Below, piece by piece: positions 1-7,106 of a DNA stretch of 10,950 nt. Position 1 is the stretch's first letter. Each line of letters begins with the position of its first letter. The stretch comes from UBA1081 sp964495345. Its GTDB lineage: Bacteria > Bacillota > Clostridia > Oscillospirales > Acutalibacteraceae. Location of the stretch: positions 1-10,950 of the forward strand of contig CAZBVV010000059.1 of assembly GCA_964495345.1 (NCBI GenBank), written 5' to 3'. Below the pieces are notes generated by a model, which was not told where the DNA came from, did not search any database, and saw only the letters and a list, made by a program, of their open reading frames with translations. The position numbers were made by a program, and so were the translations under genes.

Positions 1-527
1 GGAATCTGTGCTTTATCATCTCTCTGCTGAAGAGTTGCTTCGTCCTCTGTAGTCATAAGACTCTGAGCGATGGGAATAATCATATCGCCTATTGTACCGA
101 GGTTATAGTCATCAGCAAGAGTCTGGTACTCTTTCTTATTATATGTACCAACGCCGTCCTTAAGCTGCTGCATAATTTCTGTGTACTTTGTAAGAATCTC
201 CTCATTTGAAGGACCGGAATTAGTGTCAGCATCAGGTGTTGTTGCGTCTGTTGAATCACCGGGTGTTGTTGCATCTGTTGAATCACCGGGTGTTGTTGTG
301 CTGGAATTATTGTTGGTATTTGTGCTGTTGCTTGCATTATTGTTTGTACTATTGCTTGCATTATTACTTGCACTGCTATCTGCAACAGCACTGCTACCTG
401 TTGCAATAGTTGAAACCTTGGATGCGGTTACGATACAGCAAACTGAGCATACACAAAGTGCTAATACAGTAACAACAGAAACGAGTCTGGAAAGTACGGG
501 TGAATCGTACTCATGGCTTTTTTTCAT
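1..527 (-). CDS. Exported or membrane-anchored protein with repetitive Asn/Ser/Thr linker, partial (3' end beyond window)
   Basis: I do not recognise the family. The reading frame is open to the left edge, giving 175 residues starting MKKSHEYDSPVLSRLVSVV. Residues about 14-36 form one hydrophobic segment rich in Val and Cys, consistent with a signal peptide or membrane anchor; no convincing lipobox is present. Residues about 44-105 are a low-complexity linker of Asn, Ser and Thr that contains two NASNST-type units and two TTPGDSTDA units, both encoded by tandem DNA repeats. From about residue 107 a normal, probably helical, domain begins (EEILTKYTEIMQQLKDG...) and is cut by the window edge. 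This suggests a domain held outside the membrane on a flexible spacer. I chose the ATG at 527 because AAAGGGG (539-545) lies 11 nt upstream; an in-frame ATG at 548 would add seven residues but lacks a good ribosome binding site. Confidence 0.8.
   Translation of the reverse strand, partial: MKKSHEYDSPVLSRLVSVVTVLALCVCSVCCIVTASKVSTIATGSSAVADSSASNNASNSTNNNASNSTNTNNNSSTTTPGDSTDATTPGDSTDATTPDADTNSGPSNEEILTKYTEIMQQLKDGVGTYNKKEYQTLADDYNLGTIGDMIIPIAQSLMTTEDEATLQQRDDKAQI
235..299. repeat. 27-bp tandem repeat in coding sequence (about 2.4 copies)
   Basis: Two adjacent 27-bp units (235-261 and 262-288) differ at one base, and a third partial copy starts at 289. On the minus strand they encode TTPGDSTDA twice. 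The unit is a multiple of three, so copy-number change would alter linker length without breaking the frame. Confidence 0.9.
318..365. repeat. 24-bp tandem repeat in coding sequence (2 copies plus degenerate remnant)
   Basis: Units 318-341 and 342-365 match at 21 of 24 positions and encode the Asn/Ser/Thr units around residues 55-70 of the partial exported protein. A degenerate third copy follows towards 385. It is independent of the 27-bp repeat next to it. Confidence 0.85.
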
Positions 528-582
528 ATCTTTAGTTACCCCTTTCATGGATTACATCTTTTACTAACCCAATTACAATTTT

Positions 583-597
583 GGTGTGCAGAACACC
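583..597. promoter_or_regulatory. Dyad GGTGT-N5-ACACC just after the transcript start
   Basis: GGTGT (583-587) and ACACC (593-597) are perfect inverted 5-mers separated by 5 nt. The dyad falls about +4 to +18 of the transcript predicted from the promoter at 608-636, where a repressor operator or a small 5' hairpin could sit. Five-base arms can occur by chance. Confidence 0.3.
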
Positions 598-607
598 GCT
601 TACATTA

Positions 608-636
608 AATTTACATCAAATACGAAGAAAAGTCAA
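608..636 (-). promoter_or_regulatory. Promoter of the partial exported-protein gene
   Basis: Read on the minus strand, TTGACT (631-636) is followed after exactly 17 nt by TAAATT (608-613). This is close to the housekeeping sigma consensus and points at the gene starting at 527, with an expected transcript start near 601 and a leader of about 74 nt. The stretch 549-724 holds this promoter, a short dyad (583-597) and otherwise AT-rich sequence with no gene. Confidence 0.65.
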
Positions 637-724
637 GACATAAAATTACATTTCTATGAACTTTTTATTAAAATTTTCAAATTTGTATATATTTTCTTAC
701 TCAATCGCTTTTTTTGTAACAGTT

Positions 725-2401
725 TTAATTTAAATTGTCTGCAATATCTCTGAAAACAGGAGCACAATCAGTAGCAGACGAACTACCGTCCTCATTAAAA
801 ACAACAATAACATACTCAGGCTCATCAGCAGGATAATAACCTGCAAACCATGTATGCACAATTTCCCTGCCGTTATCAACAAAACCGGTTTCGGCGGTGG
901 CGGTTTTACCTGCGGCATCATATCCCATGGGTGCGGCAAGCTTTCCGCTTCCGTTCAACACGGTTTCTTCAAGCATTGAGCGTATCTTCTTGCAAACGCT
1001 GTCCGTCAGCACCTTACTGCTAATTTCACTTTTATAATATGCACTTACCGTTCCGTCATCTTCAACTATTTCTTTCAGGATATACGGTTCACGGTAATAT
1101 CCGCCGTTAACAAATGCACAGTAAACTGCACCTATCTGCAAAGGTGTGGCAAGAAGCGTACCCTGACCGAAAGATAAATTTGCAAGTGCGGCAGATGAAT
1201 CAACGTCTGATTTATCGGGAACAATACCCGCAGCGGAAGCAATAGAATCAGCAAGCGTAATTTTTGTGCCCAATCCAAGCTGAGATGCGATATCGACAAT
1301 GCTTTCAGCACCTGCAAGCTGTCCGAGCTGAATAAAATATGAATTACACGAAACAGCCATAGCCTGCATCATATCAAGTTCTCCGTGTCCGTCTTTTTTA
1401 TGGCAATTAAACCGAATGCCGTTAATTGTTACATAGCCTTCACAGTTAAACACAGTCGAGGCTGAAATTCCTGCATCAAGAGCCGCCGCCGCAACAACGG
1501 GCTTGAATACCGACCCTACCGCATAAGCACTTAATGCTCTGTTGAGAAACGGAGAAGCTTCATCCGTAACAGACGCTGACATATTATTCCTGTCAAATAC
1601 AGGATTGCTTGCAATAGCTAAAATTTCGCTTGTGTTGGCATCAAGCACAACAACTGCACCTTTTTCTATGCCGTTGCGTTCCATTACTTTTTCGCACACA
1701 CGCTGAATTTCATAATCAAGAGTAAGCACAAGACCTGCCGATGAGGCATAATTGTCCGATACCGATTCAAAAGCCTGTCCGCGAAGCATTATACCTGTTG
1801 CACTTGCAGAATAACGAACCCACAAAGTGCCCGAATTTTTATCCATAAGGCTCTCAAAGGCTTTTTCAATACCGCTGACTCCGTTACCCTCACTGTCAAG
1901 ATAACCTATTATATGGGGTGCCACATCGTCTGAGGAATATCTGTTGTATACCGTCATGTCAATTATATCATCACTAACGCCGGAATAACTGTCAACAAAA
2001 AACAAAAAAGGTTTTCCGGTTTTGCTTTTTTCCGATATCTGAGCATATTCTTCATCGGACAGATACTCACTCAGTACAGTCAATGCATTTTCCGTAGGGT
2101 CTATTGCAAGAACGGTTGAAAAATCCCTGTTTACAAGAGGAATCATATTTCTGTCGTATATCATGCCTCTTGTGGAGGCAACCTCAATACGCCGCACGCT
2201 TTGTGTTGTACCCACTTCGGAATACTGCGAAACAGACAGCAAACCGATTTTAGCAACTAAAACACAGCAACACGCAACAATCGCAAAAAATGAAATAATT
2301 ACTCTCTTTTCCGTAACAATCACCGAAAATAGTATTTGCTTAATTTTACCGATTATAAGTGACAAACAAAATATTACTCTTTTGGAATAAAACATTGACA
2401 A
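725..2401 (-). CDS. Class B penicillin-binding protein (peptidoglycan D,D-transpeptidase)
   Basis: This 558-residue protein should cross-link peptidoglycan stem peptides on the outer face of the membrane. Hydrophobic residues about 33-58 form the single membrane anchor. RGMIYDRN (78-85) is the hallmark that opens the PBP dimerisation/pedestal domain, which here is short. The transpeptidase domain spans about 220-550: SVFK (297-300) has the acylated Ser297 and Lys300, SCN (351-353) is the second box, and LSFGQG (409-414) is also typical. The third box, normally KTG, is KTA (499-501, within GKTATAET). The start is uncertain. The frame opens with TTG at 2401, ATG at 2395 is the next choice, and a GTG giving ...IVTEKRVIISFF (Val27) is possible; none has a clear ribosome binding site. 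Whether it serves septation, elongation or sporulation cannot be told, so no symbol is given. No terminator is evident after the stop. Confidence 0.9.
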   Translation of the reverse strand: MSMFYSKRVIFCLSLIIGKIKQILFSVIVTEKRVIISFFAIVACCCVLVAKIGLLSVSQYSEVGTTQSVRRIEVASTRGMIYDRNMIPLVNRDFSTVLAIDPTENALTVLSEYLSDEEYAQISEKSKTGKPFLFFVDSYSGVSDDIIDMTVYNRYSSDDVAPHIIGYLDSEGNGVSGIEKAFESLMDKNSGTLWVRYSASATGIMLRGQAFESVSDNYASSAGLVLTLDYEIQRVCEKVMERNGIEKGAVVVLDANTSEILAIASNPVFDRNNMSASVTDEASPFLNRALSAYAVGSVFKPVVAAAALDAGISASTVFNCEGYVTINGIRFNCHKKDGHGELDMMQAMAVSCNSYFIQLGQLAGAESIVDIASQLGLGTKITLADSIASAAGIVPDKSDVDSSAALANLSFGQGTLLATPLQIGAVYCAFVNGGYYREPYILKEIVEDDGTVSAYYKSEISSKVLTDSVCKKIRSMLEETVLNGSGKLAAPMGYDAAGKTATAETGFVDNGREIVHTWFAGYYPADEPEYVIVVFNEDGSSSATDCAPVFRDIADNLN

Positions 2402-2424
2402 GAACGGGTAAAATAGTGTAAAAT
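2395..2424 (+). promoter_or_regulatory. Promoter of the leader ORF-corA transcript
   Basis: A perfect TTGACA (2395-2400) is followed after 18 nt by TAAAAT (2419-2424). This predicts a transcript start near 2431 and a 5' leader of about 180 nt before the corA ATG, ample room for the leader ORF and switch. The -35 box overlaps the candidate ATG start (2393-2395) of the divergent PBP gene. Confidence 0.75.
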
Positions 2425-2432
2425 ATCAGTAT

Positions 2433-2445
2433 TCAGATAATCTGA
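2433..2445. promoter_or_regulatory. Dyad TCAGAT-A-ATCTGA at the corA transcript start
   Basis: Perfect 6-bp inverted arms with a one-base centre lie directly at the predicted start of the corA leader transcript and upstream of the divergent PBP gene. The spacing is too tight for a full hairpin, so a protein-binding operator is more natural than an RNA stem. There is no support beyond symmetry and position. Confidence 0.35.
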
Positions 2446-2486
2446 CGGTATATCTAAATAATTCATACACAAGGAAGTGATTTTTA

Positions 2487-2546
2487 ATGGAACCCGATTC
2501 TTATCGAGGGAATACTGTACCGCCTAAACAACATTATACTGAATAA
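2487..2546 (+). CDS. 19-residue leader peptide upstream of corA (MgtL-like MEPD start)
   Basis: The short ORF reads MEPDSYRGNTVPPKQHYTE and ends in TAA (2544-2546). It has an excellent ribosome binding site, AAGGAAGTGA (2471-2480), 9 of 10 matching AAGGAGGTGA, with proper spacing to the ATG. The Met-Glu-Pro-Asp start matches that of enterobacterial MgtL, the leader peptide of the Mg2+ transporter gene mgtA; there the acidic/proline start makes ribosomes unstable at low Mg2+. A Pro-Pro pair follows at residues 12-13. The last codons overlap the first arm of the competing RNA stems (2538-2554), so a terminating ribosome would cover that arm. Codons 3-8 can also fold into a weak hairpin (CCCGAT with ATCG..GGG, 2493-2510). 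I infer that its translation, rather than the peptide product, is the function. Similarity to MgtL is limited to four residues, so common descent is not claimed. Confidence 0.8.
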   Translation: MEPDSYRGNTVPPKQHYTE

Positions 2547-2602
2547 ACCAAAGCTTTGAATTTATCCTTTCACGGCTTTGATTTGTTCAGTCGTGAAAGG
2601 AT
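2538..2602 (+). promoter_or_regulatory. Candidate bistable RNA switch controlling corA translation
   Basis: Two alternative stems are visible. Stem A pairs ACTGAATAAACCAAAGC (2538-2554) with GCTTTGATTTGTTCAGT (2575-2591): 15 Watson-Crick pairs, one G-U and one C-A mismatch over 17 positions. Stem B pairs ATCCTTTCACG (2564-2574) with CGTGAAAGGAT (2592-2602), 11 perfect pairs, and its 3' arm contains the corA ribosome binding site GAAAGGA. The stems interlock with no connecting nucleotides between 2574/2575 and 2591/2592, so both complete helices cannot coexist sterically. Stem A's first arm spans the leader stop codon. Stem B is not followed by a T-run, so it is a translational masking stem rather than a terminator. 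Stem A can form first during transcription, making 'on' the default unless a ribosome sits at the leader stop. Confidence 0.75.
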
Positions 2603-2610
2603 TTGATAAT

Positions 2611-3555
2611 ATGACAAACTGTTACATCACAAGGAACAACTACCTTGAAGAGCTGACAGGACCGGAACCCGGTTGTTGGGTTAATCTTGTTGCACCCGGT
2701 GAATCAGAAATCAACAGAATTGCAAACAAGTACAACATTGATGTTGACATACTCAAAGCCGCACTTGACGCTGATGAGCGTTCCCGTATTGAGGTTGAGG
2801 ATAACTACACAATGATTCTTGTTAACATCCCCATTATTGAGGAAGAAACAGACAAAGAACTCTACAGTACCATTCCTCTTGCAATTATCATGGTTTCTGA
2901 CGCAGTTATCACCGTTTGCAGTCAGGATACGCCTATTCTCCGTCAGTTCGCAATAGGCAAAGTAAAAGATTTTTATTCAAACATGAAATCACGCTTTATT
3001 TTGCAGATTCTTTACAGAACATCATCACTTTTCCTCACCTATCTGCGAATTATTGACAAGAAAAGCGAAAATGTTGAAAACGAGCTTCACAAATCACAGA
3101 AAAACAAAGAGCTTATCGAACTTTTAAAGCTTGAAAAGTCCCTTGTTTACTTTACAACGGCTCTTCGTTCAAACGAAGCAATACTCGAAAAAATGCTCCG
3201 TCTTGAAATTATCAAAAAATACCCCGAAGATGTTGACCTGCTTGAGGACGTTATCGTTGAAAATAAACAGGCTATCGAAATGGCAAACATCTATTCCGGC
3301 ATTTTAAGCGGAACAATGGACGCTTTTGCTTCGGTTATTTCAAACAACCTCAACATCGTAATGAAAGTGCTTTCCGTTATTACAATCGTACTCTCCATTC
3401 CCACGCTTATATTCAGCGCATACGGTATGAACACAAATCTTAACGGTATGCCTTTTGCCAACAGCGAATGGGGATTTACGATAGTTGTTGTGTCTGCATT
3501 GGTAATTTCTTTGGTTGCGATGATAGTTTTCATGAAAAGTAAAAAATTTAAATAA
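2611..3555 (+). CDS. corA: CorA-family magnesium (divalent cation) transport protein
   Basis: The 314-residue protein has the usual CorA length and plan. An N-terminal cytoplasmic alpha/beta domain (about 1-120) is followed by long charged helices (about 120-245), then two membrane helices close to the C-terminus (about 251-270 and 290-308). Between them lies YGMN (271-274), containing the GMN selectivity signature, followed by a short loop and a Lys-rich tail. CorA proteins form homopentameric channels that carry Mg2+ (some also Co2+ or Ni2+) inward. I start it at ATG 2611 because GAAAGGA (2595-2601) sits 9 nt upstream. A longer frame from TTG 2578 would lack a binding site and run through the switch. 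The gene has its own promoter (2395-2424), an MgtL-like leader ORF and a masking stem over its binding site, which together suggest Mg2+-responsive translation. Confidence 0.93.
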   Translation: MTNCYITRNNYLEELTGPEPGCWVNLVAPGESEINRIANKYNIDVDILKAALDADERSRIEVEDNYTMILVNIPIIEEETDKELYSTIPLAIIMVSDAVITVCSQDTPILRQFAIGKVKDFYSNMKSRFILQILYRTSSLFLTYLRIIDKKSENVENELHKSQKNKELIELLKLEKSLVYFTTALRSNEAILEKMLRLEIIKKYPEDVDLLEDVIVENKQAIEMANIYSGILSGTMDAFASVISNNLNIVMKVLSVITIVLSIPTLIFSAYGMNTNLNGMPFANSEWGFTIVVVSALVISLVAMIVFMKSKKFK

Positions 3556-3558
3556 ATA

Positions 3559-3594
3559 AAGGACGGAGTTGCACAAACTCCGCCTTTTTTATTT
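3559..3594 (+). terminator. Rho-independent terminator of corA, between convergent genes
   Basis: CGGAGTT (3564-3570) and AACTCCG (3576-3582) form a 7-bp stem with a 5-nt loop, extended by GG/CC around a bulged A and followed by TTTTTT (3585-3590). On the minus strand the same stem is followed by an interrupted T-rich tract, so it may also stop transcripts arriving from addA. Confidence 0.9.
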
Positions 3595-3617
3595 TGACAG
3601 TTAAGGTAAACAATAAT

Positions 3618-6600
3618 TTATAAATTAGTTAATCTGATTGCTTTTTCCAGCTCCAGCGAATATATCAATGCTTCATCTACAGGCATTTCAAGCACCTGCT
3701 CCATGGCTCTGCGATACATATCAAGCTGACCTGAATAGGCAATTACAAATTCATCTTCAGTTTTACTGCGGTCTGTTTTGTAGTCCACAACTACAGCCTT
3801 GCCGTTTTCCACAAAAACCAAATCCGCTTTACCCAGTACAACAATCTTCTCGTTTCGCACATTATACTGAACATCGGGCGATATATCACCAAGACAGATT
3901 TCCACGGTAAATTCAAGCTCTCTGTATACCTTGTCCGCATTTTTTATACGGTTTGCAAGTGCAGATGAAATAAATTTTTCCATTTTATCTATTCTTATTG
4001 ATGCAGCCTGTTTTTCATTAAGGATGTGAGCCTGTGCCATTCGTGTACATTCGGCTGAAATATCCGTTGCGTTAAAATCAAGATTCTGTAAAAACAGATG
4101 GTTTGCAGTACCCACCTGTGCAGGGTCTAACTTATCACCCAAAATGAATGCGGGCTTTGATTTTGCAAAATATTCAGGCTTAAAAATGTGGTTTTCAAAG
4201 TCTGATGCAACTTTCTTAGGTCTTACATCATCGGGGATGATATAGGGATAAGCAAACTGACATCTTTCGTTTATAACATCAAATATTTCATCATTCACCT
4301 GTGCTGTCGGCTGTTCGGTAAGATTCACCGCAGTCTGTTCAATTCCCTGTACAACGATTTTAACTCCGTTTTTTACAACACAGGAACATTCCGTGTCAGA
4401 AATAAAACTTTGCATAGCCGGATGCTTTAAAAATCCCATAACAAACCATTTTTCATAAGTACCGGCATTGAGTACTGATTCGGGAGATGCAATACCGCTT
4501 ACGGGAACTTCATAACAGACTTTTTGTACCGTTTCCTCAAATTTGGTATCGGAAGACACAACAATCAGCTTTTCCTTAGCTCTTGTCATGGCAACATAAA
4601 GCACCCTCAATTCTTCGGAAACTGTAGCATTACGCATATCAATTTTAGCCGCCGCATGACCTAATGAAGAATATTTCTGCAATTTTTCATTATTGATAAT
4701 AACCATGCCCACGCCTGCCCTGTCACTTACTATCATTTCATCCAGGGTATCTGTAAGGTTTATAGATTTTGCACAATCCGCAAGAATCACAAACGGAAAT
4801 TCCAAACCTTTTGATTTGTGTATACTGTAAATTCTTACAACATCCGCCGTATCGGAAACATCGGAAGCCGCAGGATTATCCTTACCGCTTTCTGTAAGTC
4901 TTTGTACATAACGGATAAAACCGTCTATACCCGTATGACCTGACGAAACGTATTCAACGGCAAGCGAAGACAGCATCATAAGATTTGCACGCCTTAAATT
5001 ACCATCACTCATTGAGCCTGCAACGGCAAGATAACCCGTTACGTCCATAAGTGTTCTTACAAAAGCGTCAAAGGGCATTACAGCCGCCATTCGTCTGTAT
5101 TCCAGCAAATCCGTCAAGAGCTTTTGAGCTTTTGGACTGATGTTGGCAGACTTTTTAAGGCAGGTATACATATTAAACATACGGTAATTAATTTTCATTT
5201 CAGCCGCTTCATCGGGAGTAAAACCGTACATGGGTGAAAACATGACCGCAAGCATGGATACATCGTCCGTAGGATTACTGATAACTTTAAGCAAAGACAT
5301 AAATACGCTGACCTCAACAGAATCAAAAAGGCTTGATTTCTGCTGTAAGGTAGATTTTATACCAATATCGGAAAGAGCTTTCGCATACTTTTCACCTTTT
5401 TTACCGGGACTTCTCATAAGTATGCAGAAATCACCTGCCCGAGCAGGTCTTATTTTGTCTTTTTCGTAAACAGTTGCTCCGTTTTTTATCATATCGCCGA
5501 TAATGCTCGCAACATAAACAGACTCTGCATCGGTATTTTCACAATCCGCAAAATGCAACTCTACGCAGGGCTCGGTATCTTCATTATAAACATCGCCATA
5601 GTAAAGAGCATCGTCTGCCGTGTAATCCATTTCACCTGCACATTTTGACATAATTCGGCTGAAAATATAATTGATATTATCAAGCACGCCTTTTCTGCTG
5701 CGGAAATTCTTACCTAAAATGATTTTAGCCGGATAACTTTTGCCGTCATAAACATGAAAATCATTACTTTTTTGCATAAAAATTTCGGGCATGGCAAGAC
5801 GGAATCGGTAAATGCTCTGCTTTACGTCTCCGACCATGAAAATATTGCTCTCATCTTTTGAAATAAGCCTGAAAAGCATATCCTGAGCTTCATTTGTATC
5901 CTGATACTCGTCAATAAGAATTTCACGGTAGCGGTCTTTCATCGTGTCCGCAAAAGCTACACCGTTGGCATCCTTTTTGACAAGCAAATCAAGGGCTTTG
6001 TGCATAATGTCGTTAAAGTTATATCCGTTTTTCTCCTTTTTAAGCTCCTCACAGTTTGCGGCAAAAACCTTAACGGCATCAACAAGTGCACTGATAACAG
6101 GACGTTGCTGTTCGCAATCAGCATTAAAACCTGCGGTATCGGTACACATCATTTTTTTTGCACTGTCAAAATTGCTGACAGCTTTTTTAAATTTGTACGC
6201 CGCCGCAAGCTTTGCAGGATGTTTACCGTATCCGTTTGGCACTTTGGGCAAACTTGAACTTAACGAAGATTGGGAAACAAACTTATAAATATCATCCCAA
6301 CTGCCGTTTTGTAATAAATCACAAAATTCACAAAAATAATTATATGTACTGCAAATGCTGTCATAATATGCATTTTTTATTTTTTCATCGTCCAATGAAT
6401 CCGTCATGGCAGAAGCACAGAGCTCCTTGCTGAATTGAGCAGAACGAAGAATATCGTCAATAATTATTTTACCCCAAACGGAATTTTTTACATCTTCACA
6501 GGGCTCATACATCTTTATAATACTGTCAAGCCACTCATCGGGAAACGGATGTGCAAGAGAAAATTCATGCAATTTTTTAATTTTATCAGACAGTTTGCTG

Positions 6601-7106
6601 TCATCACTGCCGTAAGAGGTCATTGAATTGAGCATATCGTAAACATCCGAATCCGTTACGCAAAGAGTATCCAGAGTTTTTGCCATAGCCTCGGCAACAA
6701 TTATCTGCTCCTCGCTGCTGTTAAGCAACGTAAAATCAGGCTCAACCTCTGCCGTGTGAAAATTCTCACGGACAATTTTTATACAGAATGAGTCAATAGT
6801 GCTTATCTGTGCATCTGCAAGCTTCATTCTGATTGAACGGTAGCTGTTGTTCTGAGGTTCTTTCCTGATAAGCTCATCTACCGCTTTTGATATACGACCA
6901 CGCATTTCTGCCGCCGCCGCATTTGTAAATGTTACGACAAGCAACTGTGACGGTTCGACAGGATTATCTTCCTGCGTCAGAAGCGATATTATTCTCTCAA
7001 CCAGAACAGCCGTTTTACCCGAACCTGCCGCCGCACTCAGAAGCAACGTGCCACCTCTGGCATCAATGGCATTTTTTTGCTGTGGCGTCCATTGTCTTTC
7101 AGCCAT
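3618..7106 (-). CDS. addA: AddA: ATP-dependent helicase/nuclease subunit A
   Basis: This 1162-residue protein is the motor subunit of AddAB, which unwinds and resects double-strand breaks to prepare RecA loading; it is the functional counterpart of RecBCD. UvrD-type (superfamily 1) helicase motifs occur in order: Walker A SAAAGSGKT (24-32, Lys31), VVTFTNAAAAEM (57-68), TIDSFC (103-108), Walker B ILIDEYQDT (396-404), MVGDVKQSIYRFR (424-436), SIHKSKGLEF (761-770) and VLYVAMTRAKEKL (835-847, with the arginine finger). The C-terminal RecB-type nuclease domain keeps its metal-site pattern: His1003, Glu1063/Glu1065, Asp1095 in GKADLV, Asp1108 and Lys1110 in VVDYKTD, then Gln1127 and Tyr1131. Length fits the family and nothing is missing. 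Its ATG overlaps the addB stop by 8 nt, and GGAGG (7116-7120) inside addB serves it, so the two are translationally coupled. Confidence 0.98.
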   Translation of the reverse strand: MAERQWTPQQKNAIDARGGTLLLSAAAGSGKTAVLVERIISLLTQEDNPVEPSQLLVVTFTNAAAAEMRGRISKAVDELIRKEPQNNSYRSIRMKLADAQISTIDSFCIKIVRENFHTAEVEPDFTLLNSSEEQIIVAEAMAKTLDTLCVTDSDVYDMLNSMTSYGSDDSKLSDKIKKLHEFSLAHPFPDEWLDSIIKMYEPCEDVKNSVWGKIIIDDILRSAQFSKELCASAMTDSLDDEKIKNAYYDSICSTYNYFCEFCDLLQNGSWDDIYKFVSQSSLSSSLPKVPNGYGKHPAKLAAAYKFKKAVSNFDSAKKMMCTDTAGFNADCEQQRPVISALVDAVKVFAANCEELKKEKNGYNFNDIMHKALDLLVKKDANGVAFADTMKDRYREILIDEYQDTNEAQDMLFRLISKDESNIFMVGDVKQSIYRFRLAMPEIFMQKSNDFHVYDGKSYPAKIILGKNFRSRKGVLDNINYIFSRIMSKCAGEMDYTADDALYYGDVYNEDTEPCVELHFADCENTDAESVYVASIIGDMIKNGATVYEKDKIRPARAGDFCILMRSPGKKGEKYAKALSDIGIKSTLQQKSSLFDSVEVSVFMSLLKVISNPTDDVSMLAVMFSPMYGFTPDEAAEMKINYRMFNMYTCLKKSANISPKAQKLLTDLLEYRRMAAVMPFDAFVRTLMDVTGYLAVAGSMSDGNLRRANLMMLSSLAVEYVSSGHTGIDGFIRYVQRLTESGKDNPAASDVSDTADVVRIYSIHKSKGLEFPFVILADCAKSINLTDTLDEMIVSDRAGVGMVIINNEKLQKYSSLGHAAAKIDMRNATVSEELRVLYVAMTRAKEKLIVVSSDTKFEETVQKVCYEVPVSGIASPESVLNAGTYEKWFVMGFLKHPAMQSFISDTECSCVVKNGVKIVVQGIEQTAVNLTEQPTAQVNDEIFDVINERCQFAYPYIIPDDVRPKKVASDFENHIFKPEYFAKSKPAFILGDKLDPAQVGTANHLFLQNLDFNATDISAECTRMAQAHILNEKQAASIRIDKMEKFISSALANRIKNADKVYRELEFTVEICLGDISPDVQYNVRNEKIVVLGKADLVFVENGKAVVVDYKTDRSKTEDEFVIAYSGQLDMYRRAMEQVLEMPVDEALIYSLELEKAIRLTNL

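Noticed and set aside
89..406. A 105-codon minus-strand frame rich in Gln and Ile
   Set aside because: It is another frame of the same repeat region, out of frame with the signal-peptide-bearing gene that has the promoter and ribosome binding site.
181..567. A 128-codon plus-strand frame rich in Leu, Val and Ala
   Set aside because: It is the antisense of the repeat-coding linker of the partial exported protein; its low complexity comes from those repeats and it lacks a convincing ribosome binding site.
2564..2602. Reading the 11-bp perfect hairpin as a transcription terminator
   Set aside because: No T-run follows, and its 3' arm carries the corA ribosome binding site, so masking of translation is the better reading.
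2538..2602. A stable pseudoknot made of both stems at once
   Set aside because: No nucleotides connect the end of stem A's second arm to stem B's second arm, so spanning a 17-bp helix is not sterically possible; alternation is more plausible.
2431..2610. M-box (Mg2+-sensing riboswitch) in front of corA
   Set aside because: The leader is taken up by a translated ORF and two simple competing stems; I could not see the M-box's multi-helix core. A covariance search with the Rfam M-box model would settle it.
5944..6288. A 114-codon plus-strand frame
   Set aside because: It is antisense to the middle of addA, which is intact with all helicase and nuclease motifs.
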